26,064 nucleotides of DNA, taken from the IMG/VR virus record IMGVR_UViG_3300048837_000883, positions 1-26,064 of that record; one strand, written 5' to 3'. The stretch is from a virus. This document shows positions 14,842 through 22,180 of this stretch, piece after piece. Each line of letters starts with the position of its first letter. The first letter of the stretch is position 1. The position numbers and the translations under genes are program-made. The notes beneath the pieces are model-generated. The model searched no databases and was not told where the DNA came from. It saw only the letters and a list, made by a program, of their open reading frames with translations.

Positions 14842-15122
14842 GACGCACCGCCCATGTCGCCTCTCCGCGCGCCGGACCACTCGATCTGGATGTCTGCGAT
14901 GCGTGCGGCCATGGTGGTGCTCCAGGGGGTGGAGATCTTGCGTCCGGGCTGGATCCAGTCGAGGCGCGGGCGCCGGTCAACGCGGATGACCGGGCGGCCG
15001 TTGGCGCTGGCGGAGAGGATCCGGCAGCCGGCGCGGTGCAGGATGGCGCAGGCCGCCAGCACGCGGCGGGCGTTGGTGAGCGTGCGGCAGCGTACGGTGA
15101 GCATGGGTGTGTACGGGGTCAT
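14838..15122 (-). CDS. small basic hypothetical protein
   Basis: The 94-residue protein is basic and has an alpha-beta pattern (MLTVRCRTLTNARRVLAACAILHRAGCRILSASANG, shown here in parts: MLTVRCRTLTN and VLAACAILHRAGC). It ends with IADIQIEWSGARRGDMGG. The alternating strand-helix layout resembles a small RNA- or DNA-binding fold, but I cannot name it. ATGA overlaps on both sides. Confidence 0.6.
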   Translation of the reverse strand: MTPYTPMLTVRCRTLTNARRVLAACAILHRAGCRILSASANGRPVIRVDRRPRLDWIQPGRKISTPWSTTMAARIADIQIEWSGARRGDMGGAS

Positions 15123-15340
15123 GCCGGATCCTCCAGTTCGCGATCGATGACGGCCAGGAATCGGGTGCTCGCCTCGCGCCAGCGGTTGATGGTGCCCAGC
15201 GCGCGCGCCTCCACGAGGGGGCCGCAGCCCCCGTCGAGCAGCGTGCCGAGGGATGTCAGCAGGGCGTCGCCGGCGTCGAGGATCTCGACGGAGGCGTCTG
15301 CGATGGCGGAGCTACGGCAGGGTGCGGTGGTGTCGGTCAT
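15119..15340 (-). CDS. small hypothetical protein after the transposition ATPase
   Basis: The 73-residue protein starts at ATG 15340, two bases after the ATPase stop. It is helical and acidic (IADASVEILDAGDALLTSLGTLL; WREASTRFLAVIDRELEDPA). No family is recognised. It is placed where Mu has small early genes of unknown role. Confidence 0.6.
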   Translation of the reverse strand: MTDTTAPCRSSAIADASVEILDAGDALLTSLGTLLDGGCGPLVEARALGTINRWREASTRFLAVIDRELEDPA

Positions 15341-15342
15341 GG

Positions 15343-16566
15343 CTAGACCCTCCCCACGGTCGCGGCCGTGATCTGCGGCTGGCCGATCTCGGCGGCGACG
15401 TTCAGCGCCGCGGCAAAGAGGTTGCCGACCAGCAGCGGATAGGCGACCGGGCGTTGCTCGCGCGCCCCGATGCCCAGGCGCAGGCGCATAGCCTCCATGC
15501 CGTCCTCGGTGATCAGGTCCGTGATGTCGCGGCCGGCGGCGGCGAGCTTGTGGCCGAGGTAGCTGCTCAGGTGGTCGGTGAGCGGGTCAAGCGTGACGAC
15601 TTCGCAGCGCTGCACGACCTCGCGTACCTCCGGGTTGCGCTCCGAGAGGCGGATGCCCAGCTCCGGCTGGCCCAGCAGGATGACGGAGAGCAAGCGGGTA
15701 AAGCCGCGCTTGACCTCCAGGAGGCGCTTCAGATGTTTGAGGGTGCTGACCGGCATGGCGTGGGCTTCGTCGAAGGCGACGCACACCACTTGCCCGGCCT
15801 CGCGCGCCCCGATCAGGGCTGCGCGCATCTGCGTGGCGCGGGCCTCCGGGCTCTGGCGCAGGGAGGCGTCCGGGGCCAGAGCGTGGATCACGGCCTCTTG
15901 GATGTGGCCGACGCGCAGCACCTTGCCGCGGGTGTCGGAGAGCTCCATGCCGGTGACGTCCGGGCGCACCAGCAGGATGGGCAGCCCCTCGCGGGCGATG
16001 CGATCCTCCAGGTCATCCAGGAGCGTGGTCTTGCCGGAGCCGGACTCCCCGACGACGGCGAGCAGGCCGCCGTGACGCGCGGTCGCCAGCATGGCCTCGC
16101 GGACATAGCGGATGTCCGGGGAGAGAAAGACATCCTCGTGGGACTCCAGATCGCGCGCGAACGGATCGCACGTGAGCCGGAAGGCGCGGCGCGTGGCTTG
16201 GTGCAGGGGCTGTCTGCGGAGTAGCATGTCGATGGTCTCCTGTGTGTGAGTGGCTTTACGCGGATGGGACCCGGCCGGCGCGCCAACGCCGGCCACCTCT
16301 TCTTGATGCGCCGGGCGGTCCCAGCCCGTCGCCTCCTCTTGCGGTACTCCTTGCTCGATCAGCCAGGCGGTCACGTCCGCCGGGTCGATCGGCGTGCTCT
16401 GGCGTCCGCCCTGGCGGATCGTGCGCGTGCCGATGCCGCCGGGTGCACGGCCGTGGTTGACCCAGGCGTTCAGGGTGCTGCGCGCGATCCCCAGATGGGC
16501 GGCGAGCGCGGCCTGGGTTAGGTCGTGGCGGACCAGGATGGCGGCGAGTTCGATCGGTGCGGTCAT
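15343..16566 (-). CDS. AAA+ transposition ATPase with N-terminal HTH (MuB/ExeA-like)
   Basis: The 407-residue protein has an N-terminal HTH (about residues 15-35, LTQAALAAHLGIARSTLNAW), a linker, then an ExeA/MuB-type ATPase: Walker A GESGSGKTTL (173-182), Walker B VVCVAFDEAH (about 260-269), and SVILLGQPEL sensor region (about 300). MuB-type proteins bind target DNA and activate the transposase. It starts at ATG 16566 overlapping the transposase stop (ATGA). An internal ATG at 16227 with AGGAG nine bases upstream would give a 294-residue form lacking the HTH. Confidence 0.92.
   Translation of the reverse strand: MTAPIELAAILVRHDLTQAALAAHLGIARSTLNAWVNHGRAPGGIGTRTIRQGGRQSTPIDPADVTAWLIEQGVPQEEATGWDRPAHQEEVAGVGAPAGSHPRKATHTQETIDMLLRRQPLHQATRRAFRLTCDPFARDLESHEDVFLSPDIRYVREAMLATARHGGLLAVVGESGSGKTTLLDDLEDRIAREGLPILLVRPDVTGMELSDTRGKVLRVGHIQEAVIHALAPDASLRQSPEARATQMRAALIGAREAGQVVCVAFDEAHAMPVSTLKHLKRLLEVKRGFTRLLSVILLGQPELGIRLSERNPEVREVVQRCEVVTLDPLTDHLSSYLGHKLAAAGRDITDLITEDGMEAMRLRLGIGAREQRPVAYPLLVGNLFAAALNVAAEIGQPQITAATVGRV
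16237..16241 (-). promoter_or_regulatory. strong internal ribosome binding site in the ATPase gene
   Basis: On the coding strand AGGAG is followed after nine bases by ATG (16227), which begins MLLRRQPL, close to where GspA/ExeA-type ATPases without an HTH normally begin. Most genes in this block lack such a clear site, so a second, shorter ATPase product is likely. Confidence 0.45.
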
Positions 16567-18368
16567 TTCACGGCCCGTAGCTGATGGGTCTGAGGTGCTG
16601 CGGGCGTGGTCAGCTCCGCGGTCAGGTGCTCGATCGCCTCCTCCGGCACGCCGTCCGGGTAGCGGCTCACCAGCCAGGCGTAGCGCTCCGGCCCCCACTC
16701 CATGCCGAGGGCGGTCACGGCGGCCCGCAGGCGCTGGGCGGCGGTGACGTGATCCAGCGGCGGGATCTCAAGGCGGGCGGCGGCGATGCCGTGGGCGGTT
16801 CCGTGGCGCGGGATGTAGGTCCGCGGGGCGGTCGTCTCGGCGGCGTGGTACGGGTTGAACCCGTTCGGGGCGACGTCGGCCAGCGGGCGGAAGTCTTTGC
16901 GTCGACGCGCCAGCTCGTCCGCCTGGTCGGTCTGCGTGCCGCTTGCCGCCCGCGACAGCCGCTTGCGCGTCTCGTCGAGCTTGGTGTCGGGCAGGCGCTT
17001 GAACTCCTCGCCGCTCACCGGCGCCTCGATGTCGAAGCCCCATTCGTCGCGGATGACTTCGGCGAGCGGGTAGTGGGCCTCGAATCCGTCATCCCCGGTC
17101 AGTACCGCGACCGCTTGCCCCGGGGCTCCGGCGGTGGCGACGAAGGGCGACCAGTGCACGGCGATCTTCTCGCCGACGCATACGCCCGGCACATCCTTGA
17201 CGCGCCATTGTTTGCCTCGGTACTGGATCGTGAGCCCCCCGCTGACCTTGCAGGGCTTCGGGTCCTCGCTCGCCAGCGTGAGCAGGTCGCGGTAGCCGGT
17301 GGTGATGCGCAGCTCGTGCGGACGGATCTTCAGCCACGCATCGAAGCGCGTCAGCCCGTGGCGGCTGTGCCGCTCGGTGGCGTTGAAGTAGAGCTGGAAG
17401 TGCTCGGCCAGCGCGTTGAGCGCGTTGAAGTCGGTTACGCGATGGCGTTGGAACCGCAGCCCGGACTCGAACACCGTCTCCACCTGGTCGTTGGCCTTCT
17501 CCACCTGGCCTTTGGCGCGCGGGTTGTGGGGGCGCGAGACGATGAGTTCGATCTCGCAGCGCTTGGCGAAGCGCTTCACGGTCCCTGATGCCGTCGCGCC
17601 GGGATCGACGAGGACCTGCTTGGGGGCGCCGTGAAACGGATCGGCCGGGTTGCTTTTTGGCGCCATCATCCACGCGAGGAAGTCCACCGTGTGCGCGCCG
17701 CTCTCCGCGTGCGGGTAGTAGCGCCAGCGGATCACGCCCGACGCGTGGTCGGTGCCGACATAGCGGATGACACGGAACTGCTCGATGGCCTTGAGGTTCT
17801 CGGGCTTGTTCTTGTAGTGGATCGCGCTTTCGAGGTCGACCACTCCGGTGCCGCCGCCGGGCAGGTAGTAGACGACGCAGACGGAGGCGTCGATCTGCCA
17901 CTCGTGGTTCGGGTGCAGAGTCCGCTTGACCTGGTGGGGCGTCGGGCGGTTGAGCTGGTCCGGGTGCTGTTGGCGTGCGCGCAAGGCGCGGGAGATGGCG
18001 CTGTCGGAGAGGCGCGTGATCTCCCCTGTCTCCTGGTTGACGCGCTCGACCTGGATCAGTCCCTGGGAGCCGAGTTGGGCAATCGCGGCTTTGAGCGTCA
18101 GGATCTGCTTGCCGTTGGCGCGCCCGCCCTCGCGCATCGTGCGGGCGATCAGGTCAAGGTCGCGCTCGGAGATGCTGGCCGACCCGGCGTCCGCGCGACG
18201 CTTGCGCGAGGACCCGCGGTGCGGGCGCATCCATTGATAGAGCGTCTGCCTGGAGCATCCGAGTCGGGCGCATGCGGCATCGATCAGTGCCGCCCGCGCG
18301 CCGTGCTCGGCCTCCTCCAGTTGCGCGGCCACGAGCGCGGCCGCTGCAACTTGTTGGGGCGTGGGCAT
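16563..18368 (-). CDS. DDE transposase of the MuA/BcepMu type
   Basis: The 601-residue protein has an N-terminal HTH (CARLGCSRQTLYQWM), a second HTH region, an rve-type catalytic core with D160 (HEWQIDA), D255 (VLVDPG) and E290 (GQVEKAND), and a C-terminal region with Mu-type beta-barrel features (GLTIQYRGKQWRVKDV). The last D and E are separated by 34 residues, close to the integrase/IS3 spacing and shorter than in MuA, consistent with the separate BcepMu transposase lineage. The ATG at 18368 has GAGGG seven bases upstream and follows the preceding stop; an in-frame ATG at 18395 would overlap it. It carries out integration and replicative transposition. Confidence 0.94.
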   Translation of the reverse strand: MPTPQQVAAAALVAAQLEEAEHGARAALIDAACARLGCSRQTLYQWMRPHRGSSRKRRADAGSASISERDLDLIARTMREGGRANGKQILTLKAAIAQLGSQGLIQVERVNQETGEITRLSDSAISRALRARQQHPDQLNRPTPHQVKRTLHPNHEWQIDASVCVVYYLPGGGTGVVDLESAIHYKNKPENLKAIEQFRVIRYVGTDHASGVIRWRYYPHAESGAHTVDFLAWMMAPKSNPADPFHGAPKQVLVDPGATASGTVKRFAKRCEIELIVSRPHNPRAKGQVEKANDQVETVFESGLRFQRHRVTDFNALNALAEHFQLYFNATERHSRHGLTRFDAWLKIRPHELRITTGYRDLLTLASEDPKPCKVSGGLTIQYRGKQWRVKDVPGVCVGEKIAVHWSPFVATAGAPGQAVAVLTGDDGFEAHYPLAEVIRDEWGFDIEAPVSGEEFKRLPDTKLDETRKRLSRAASGTQTDQADELARRRKDFRPLADVAPNGFNPYHAAETTAPRTYIPRHGTAHGIAAARLEIPPLDHVTAAQRLRAAVTALGMEWGPERYAWLVSRYPDGVPEEAIEHLTAELTTPAAPQTHQLRAVK

Positions 18369-18378
18369 GGCTGTTCCC

Positions 18379-19395
18379 TCAGTGTGCGACGTCATCGGGT
18401 CCGTTCCGGTCTGTCGGTGCCGCGGCGTCGATCTGGTCGAGGAGGTAGGACGGATACTCGACGCCGATCTCGGGGCGGATGTTGAACACCTCCTCCAGGT
18501 CGGCGATCCCGTCGCGCAGGGTCGCCATGACGCCCCGCAGGTAACCCTCGATCGGGATGTCGGTGGCGTCTTCGTGCTCGCGCAGTGCGCTGATGGTGGC
18601 CCAGAGGTCGCCCCGGATCGTCTCGTCCAGGCGCGCCGTGACCCGCGTCAGCTCCAGGAGCAGCGCGTTGCGCCGCTCGTCCGGGTCGGCCTTGGCGATG
18701 ACTTGCTGAAGTTTTTCGCGCTCGTCCTCGAGCGCGTCGATGCGCTTCTGGCGTGCGTCGGCCCGCTTGCGGGCGGCTTCCAGGTCGGCCTTGGTGCTGG
18801 CGAGGTCGGCATCCTTCGCGGCGATGTCGCGCTCCTTGTCGCCCAGATCTTTGGCGAACCGCGCGCTGAGCTCGTGCAAGAGCTCGACAACCCGCTCCTT
18901 GTTCTCGCTGGCGATCGCCTGCTTGACGATGGATTGCGATTCGTCCGGGAGCGTCTTGAGGGCGTTGAAGTGGCGCTGTCCAAGGCCGATGCGGGCCGCC
19001 GTCTCATACAGCTCTTCGCCGAGTTCCTCTGCGACGCTCTCGATTTCGCGCATCCGCCGATAACTTTTGCCGAGGAAAACGCGGCATGCCTCCTCTAAAT
19101 CTGCGACGTGTCGCAGATTTCCGGACTGGTCGGTGTAGGGCAACCCTTTGTATTTCTTGTCTTCCTTCAGTTTTTGGAAGGTCGCCAAAAGTGCGACGTC
19201 GCCAATTGTGCGGTGGAACGCCAGCCCGCGCGCGAAGCCGAGGTCTCCTGCGACATCCATCCATTGAGCAAACATGCGCTGCGCTTCGCCGACGGTGTCG
19301 GCCTCTTTCGACATGACCTGCAGGTGTCCCGGCGCGGGGGCTTCCGGGCGGATTGCTTCGGCGCCTTCCGGCGGGGTGTCGGTGGTGCGCGACAT
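18379..19395 (-). CDS. coiled-coil early protein of unknown function
   Basis: The 338-residue protein has an N-terminal globular part with ATFQKLKEDKKYKGLPY and CRVFLGKSYRRMREIESVAEELG, a pattern seen in phage or plasmid proteins with ParB/KfrA-like recognition regions. Residues about 165-245 form a coiled coil (LGDKERDIAAKDADLASTK and KRADARQKRIDALEDE). The C-terminal 80 residues are helical. It is the gene just upstream of the transposase and is followed by it within 10 bases. A structural role on DNA is inference; no enzyme motif is seen. Confidence 0.75.
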   Translation of the reverse strand: MSRTTDTPPEGAEAIRPEAPAPGHLQVMSKEADTVGEAQRMFAQWMDVAGDLGFARGLAFHRTIGDVALLATFQKLKEDKKYKGLPYTDQSGNLRHVADLEEACRVFLGKSYRRMREIESVAEELGEELYETAARIGLGQRHFNALKTLPDESQSIVKQAIASENKERVVELLHELSARFAKDLGDKERDIAAKDADLASTKADLEAARKRADARQKRIDALEDEREKLQQVIAKADPDERRNALLLELTRVTARLDETIRGDLWATISALREHEDATDIPIEGYLRGVMATLRDGIADLEEVFNIRPEIGVEYPSYLLDQIDAAAPTDRNGPDDVAH

Positions 19396-19396
19396 C

Positions 19397-19678
19397 TTAT
19401 TCTCCGGTCTCCAGTGTGCGGGCGGCCAGCGCGGCGGCGCGCTCGACCCATCCGTCTCTGCGCATGGCGGCGAGAGCGAACGTCAGTCGCGGGTGATCTT
19501 CGGATGCGGTGCGCCACGCGTCCGCCAGCAGCGAGGCTTCCTCGCGGACGCCCTCGTCGTACGTGAGCCCGAGACCCCGGTCTAAGCCGCTACCAAAGCA
19601 GAGATCCACGGCCTCCGCCCACAGGAGCGTCTGGAGCATGGCGTCAAGGTCGGCGGTCAGAGCGCGTTGCTGTTTCAT
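19397..19678 (-). CDS. small hypothetical early protein
   Basis: The 93-residue protein is helical (LTADLDAMLQTLLWAEAVDLCFG; EEASLLADAWRTASEDHPRLTFALAAMRR). No family is recognised. ATG 19678 overlaps the winged-helix stop as ATGA. It lies between regulators and the transposition genes. Confidence 0.65.
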   Translation of the reverse strand: MKQQRALTADLDAMLQTLLWAEAVDLCFGSGLDRGLGLTYDEGVREEASLLADAWRTASEDHPRLTFALAAMRRDGWVERAAALAARTLETGE

Positions 19679-19977
19679 AACAAAACCTCCAGTCGTTGGC
19701 GGGTCTCGGCGAGCCGCCGCGAGGCGTCGTCGAGGGATTGCAGGAGCCTGACCGCATCGCGGGCCAGGCCGTGGCTCAGGCGCAGCCGGCCGGTTTCGGG
19801 GATGCGCTCGGCATACCCGTCCTCGATCAGCCGCTGAGTAATGCGTGTCACGGAGCTGGCCGGGACGCGCAGTTCGCGGGCGATCTCGCTCGGCGAGACG
19901 CCGTGGATAAAGTCGGCCCGGCGCAGCAGGGTCAGCACGGCGAGCCCGCGCCCGAGGCTTCGCATCTCGTCGCTCAT
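19675..19977 (-). CDS. IclR/MarR-like winged-helix protein
   Basis: The 100-residue protein has an IclR-type winged helix: GRGLAVLTLLRRA, then VSPSEIARELRVPASSVTRITQRLIEDGYAERIPETGRLRLS. There is no C-terminal effector domain, only a helical tail (LLQSLDDASRRLAETRQRLEVLL). It is the third of three DNA-binding proteins at the head of the early operon and probably regulates early promoters or the host. ATGA overlap with the HTH gene. Confidence 0.8.
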   Translation of the reverse strand: MSDEMRSLGRGLAVLTLLRRADFIHGVSPSEIARELRVPASSVTRITQRLIEDGYAERIPETGRLRLSHGLARDAVRLLQSLDDASRRLAETRQRLEVLL

Positions 19978-20399
19978 TCGGCTGCTCCGTAGTGGGCTTC
20001 GGCGGCTTCGATCCAGGCGAGGCGCGCGGCCTCGAAGCGGCCGAGAGCGTGCTTCTCTTCGCGCTGGGCGGCGGCGAGAGCTTGGCGGGCCTCTTTGGTC
20101 AGGGTCCGCGCGGCGTCCAGTGCGGCTTCTGCGTCGACCTTGCTCTGTCGGAGGGTGCGGATTTCGTTGGGCATGGCGGTGTCCTGGTTGGTGTTGAGCA
20201 ACGGGTTGCCGATGCCGTTGAGGATGTAGTTGGCATTGATGCCGGTGCCGGAGCAGAGCGCGGCAAGTTGGTGGGCGGCCGGGCTGCGCTTCCCTGATAG
20301 GTACTGCATGAGGGTCGGGTAGCTCACCCCGGTCGACCGGGACGCCTCTGCGAGGCTGACGCCTGCTGCCTCTATCGCCTGGCGAATGCGCTGATTCAT
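19974..20399 (-). CDS. Cro-like HTH protein, paralogue of the repressor
   Basis: The 141-residue protein starts at ATG 20399 with AGGAGAG just upstream and an ATGA overlap. The N-terminal XRE-type HTH (VSLAEASRSTGVSYPTLMQYLSG ... LAALCSGTGINANYILNG, in parts) closely resembles the repressor's (Y-P/R-TL/SL-x-QY-x-x-G-x-R-x-P). The C-terminal half is a long helix rich in A, R, E. As the oppositely transcribed partner of the repressor with a shared DNA-binding design, it probably acts as Cro or antirepressor at the same operator. Confidence 0.82.
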   Translation of the reverse strand: MNQRIRQAIEAAGVSLAEASRSTGVSYPTLMQYLSGKRSPAAHQLAALCSGTGINANYILNGIGNPLLNTNQDTAMPNEIRTLRQSKVDAEAALDAARTLTKEARQALAAAQREEKHALGRFEAARLAWIEAAEAHYGAAE

Positions 20400-20665
20400 G
20401 GCCTCTCTCCTGAAGCGCGCCGATGCGTTGCCCGGGGCAGGATCTCGGCCCCAAGCTCTTTGCGTAGGTCGGCGATGATTTGCCGGCTGATTCCGCCGTG
20501 CGGAAGCTGCTCGGGGCGCCATGCCCAGCGCATGACGACGGCCGAGACCGTCCCAGGGCGGTGCCCCTTCTTCAGCGACCAAGCGCGGAGGCTGGAGCCT
20601 CGCCTGGCGAGCTCCTTCCTGATTCGGCTGGCGGCGTGACGAGGGTCGGGTGTCGTTTTGCTCAT
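20396..20665 (-). CDS. Ner-position DNA-binding protein, BcepMu gp16 family
   Basis: The 89-residue first gene of the early operon resembles the BcepMu gp16 family of small phage-associated DNA-binding proteins: IRKELARRGSSLRAWSLKKGHRPGTVSAVV forms the HTH (in parts: LARRGSSLRAWSLKKG, PGTVSAVVMRW), then ISRQIIADLRKELGAEI. In this group it takes the place of Mu Ner, which represses early transcription. The ATG at 20665 lies about 23 bases after the predicted transcription start and there is no Shine-Dalgarno sequence. Confidence 0.82.
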   Translation of the reverse strand: MSKTTPDPRHAASRIRKELARRGSSLRAWSLKKGHRPGTVSAVVMRWAWRPEQLPHGGISRQIIADLRKELGAEILPRATHRRASGERP

Positions 20666-20671
20666 TTGCGC

Positions 20672-20700
20672 TACACTGTGTTCATGATGTCCACAGTGTA
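20672..20700. promoter_or_regulatory. operator: 9-base perfect inverted repeat between repressor and early genes
   Basis: TACACTGTG (20672-20680) and CACAGTGTA (20692-20700) are perfect complements around an 11-base spacer. The right arm contains the -10 hexamer of the leftward early promoter, so binding would block it. The repressor (20717) and the Cro-like protein (20399) are the obvious candidates to bind. I found no second copy in the window. Confidence 0.8.
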
Positions 20701-20723
20701 GGTACAGACGAACGTCATGTCAA
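20688..20723 (-). promoter_or_regulatory. leftward early promoter (Pe)
   Basis: On the minus strand the -35 is TTGACA (20723-20718), a perfect match to the sigma-70 consensus, and the -10 is TACACT (20700-20695), 17 bases apart. Transcription would start near 20688 and read into the early operon. The -35 overlaps the repressor start codon (ATG 20717) and the -10 lies in the operator, so repressor binding and promoter firing are mutually exclusive. Confidence 0.82.
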
Positions 20724-21217
20724 CGGAAAAAGACGTGCCTTTGAGCGTTGGTGAACGTCTGCGATTGGCGGTCGATGCGTCGGGCATGAGTGCCGCGGGG
20801 TTTGCTCGACTGACCGGGATCCCTTATCGCAGCTTGCAGCAGTACTTTGCGGGAGACCGGCATCCATCCGCGGATGCGCTGGCGAGGCTGTGTGTCGCTT
20901 CGAGCCTAGACATAAATTGGCTGCTGACTGGAAAGGGTTCGATGTGGCGAAACGCGATCGCGGCCGTCGGCCCTGCGGATGGTCTTTCTTTTGGCGAGCT
21001 TGGTCCGCTCAACGAGGACGAGGTTCGCCTCATTCATCTGTTCCGGCAGGTCGAGCCTGACGGGCAGAAGGCGGTGGTGTCGCTGGCTGCAGAGCGGAGC
21101 GACGTTATCGCGACAAAGACTCGGCTTGCCGCTCTGGCGGCCGATCTTGAGTCGCGCATCGCCGAGCTGGACCGACGGGGCATCCGCCCCGAGGAGGCTG
21201 CGGCCGACGAGAGCTGA
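20717..21217 (+). CDS. prophage repressor (c), XRE-type HTH
   Basis: The 166-residue protein has an N-terminal HTH (MSAAGFARLTGIPYRSLQQYFAG, about residues 20-45) followed by RLCVASSLDINWLLTGKG. It has no S24 protease domain, only a helical C-terminal region with LIHLFRQVEPDGQKAVVSLAAE, so it is probably not induced by RecA-stimulated self-cleavage. It is the only rightward gene at the divergent control region and starts inside the -35 of the early promoter. No Shine-Dalgarno sequence precedes the ATG. Confidence 0.87.
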   Translation: MSTEKDVPLSVGERLRLAVDASGMSAAGFARLTGIPYRSLQQYFAGDRHPSADALARLCVASSLDINWLLTGKGSMWRNAIAAVGPADGLSFGELGPLNEDEVRLIHLFRQVEPDGQKAVVSLAAERSDVIATKTRLAALAADLESRIAELDRRGIRPEEAAADES

Positions 21218-21266
21218 CACGGCCGCGGATTGTGCAGGTGGACTGGAAGCATCACGGAGGTGTGGA

Positions 21267-21515
21267 ATGCGCGGGATGGTCTTGTTGGCGTGTGCATTGG
21301 CGTTCGGGGTTGGGGCGGCGGCGGCCGAGGGGCCGACGAAGCCGAAGCCGCAGCCGCAGAAGACGTCGGAGTCCGGCTTCAGTTGCGGGGATAAGCGCTA
21401 CTGCAAGGAGATGCGGAGCTGTGCCGAGGCGCGGTTCCACTTTGAGCAATGTGGCGAGCGAAAGCTCGACCGAGACGGAGATGGACGGCCATGCGACAAC
21501 GTATGCAAGCGCTGA
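21267..21515 (+). CDS. secreted Excalibur-domain calcium-binding protein
   Basis: The 82-residue protein has a signal peptide (MRGMVLLACALAFGVGAAAA), a Lys/Pro/Gln linker, and an Excalibur-type domain: SCGDKRYCKEMRSCAEARFHFEQC, then a DRDGDGRPCDNVC calcium loop (parts shown). GGAGG lies seven bases before the ATG, one of the best ribosome binding sites in the window. It overlaps the nuclease gene by 25 bases, and the pairing of Excalibur domains with secreted nucleases is known in other bacteria. Confidence 0.85.
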   Translation: MRGMVLLACALAFGVGAAAAEGPTKPKPQPQKTSESGFSCGDKRYCKEMRSCAEARFHFEQCGERKLDRDGDGRPCDNVCKR

Positions 21516-21979
21516 TCGGGGCTGCGGCCCTGCTGCTCGCCTGGCCGCTGGCGGCCGAGATCCTGGAGGGTCGGGTGGTGGCGGTGACCGACGGGGATAC
21601 GGTCAAGGTGCTCACGGCAGAGCTGGTCGAGGAGCGGGTGCGGCTGGCGACGATCGACGCGCCGGAGCGTAAGCAGCCGTTCGGGTCGGTCTCCAAGGCG
21701 CATCTCTCCGACCTGGTGTTCGGTCGGGAGGTTGCGGTGGACTGGCATAAGCGTGACCGCTGGGGCCGGATCATCGGCGTGGTGCTGGTGGACGGGCGCG
21801 ATGCGGGGCTGGAGCAGATCGGCGCCGGCCTGGCCTGGCACTATACGGACTATGCGCGCGAGCAGTCCGAGGCGGACCGGGCGCGCTATGCGCGCTCGGA
21901 GATCGACGCCCGTGCCGAGGCGCTGGGATTGTGGTCCGAGGAGGGGCCGATTCCGCCCTGGGAGTGGCGTCGGCGCTAG
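21491..21979 (+). CDS. secreted staphylococcal-type nuclease (SNase/thermonuclease)
   Basis: The 162-residue protein has a signal peptide (ALIGAAALLLAWPLAAEI), then the SNase fold: GRVVAVTDGDTVKV, ERVRLATIDAPER with the catalytic Arg and Glu candidates, and KRDRWGRIIGVVLVDG with the second Arg. It ends with the GLWSEEGPIPPWEWR tail typical of bacterial SNase proteins. It would degrade DNA outside the cytoplasm in a calcium-dependent way. It sits between repressor and late operon, a common place for lysogenic-conversion genes. Start at 21491; ATG 21503 is also possible. Confidence 0.88.
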   Translation: MRQRMQALIGAAALLLAWPLAAEILEGRVVAVTDGDTVKVLTAELVEERVRLATIDAPERKQPFGSVSKAHLSDLVFGREVAVDWHKRDRWGRIIGVVLVDGRDAGLEQIGAGLAWHYTDYAREQSEADRARYARSEIDARAEALGLWSEEGPIPPWEWRRR

Positions 21980-22020
21980 TGTGATCGAGCCACCCCGGTT
22001 CGATTGGTGTCATGAACACC

Positions 22021-22044
22021 GGAGCGCGCCTCTGGGCGCGCTCC
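22021..22044 (+). terminator. strong hairpin after the nuclease gene
   Basis: GGAGCGCGCC (22021-22030) and GGCGCGCTCC (22035-22044) form a perfect 10-base stem with a TCTG loop. No T run follows, so it may be a Rho-assisted terminator or simply a structure that shields the late promoter at 22130 from repressor/nuclease transcripts. The rest of 21980-22129 shows nothing else I can identify. Confidence 0.45.
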
Positions 22045-22129
22045 CGGTTGCGGGCGGGCCATCGCAGCGCCGAAACCAGCGGGCGCCCGAGCGGCCTGTT
22101 TTGGCCGCGCCATCAAAACCCCCGAATCG

Positions 22130-22180
22130 CATAACCCCGATTAGCTGACGGCCTCCCCGCTGTCGCGCACCATGCGCGAC
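22130..22180 (+). promoter_or_regulatory. late promoter for the protease-capsid operon
   Basis: CATAACCCCGATTAGCTG (22130-22147) is identical to the site at the leftward late operon and at 25484. A -10-like CACCAT (22168-22173) follows after 20 bases, and the ATG at 22181 begins 7 bases after it. Of the -10 only the A in position 2 and the T in position 6 are conserved among the three promoters. Confidence 0.75.

Noticed and set aside
18369-18395. Upstream in-frame ATG for the transposase
   Set aside because: It overlaps the previous gene by 17 bases and lacks a clear ribosome binding site, whereas ATG 18368 has GAGGG at seven bases.
20400-20582. N-terminal extension of the Cro-like gene
   Set aside because: It is arginine-rich translation of the overlapping gp16-like gene in another frame; ATG 20399 has AGGAGAG and gives an ATGA overlap.
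22172-22180. Upstream in-frame ATG for the protease
   Set aside because: It lies within the predicted -10 region; the ATG at 22181 has the same spacing from the late motif as two other genes.
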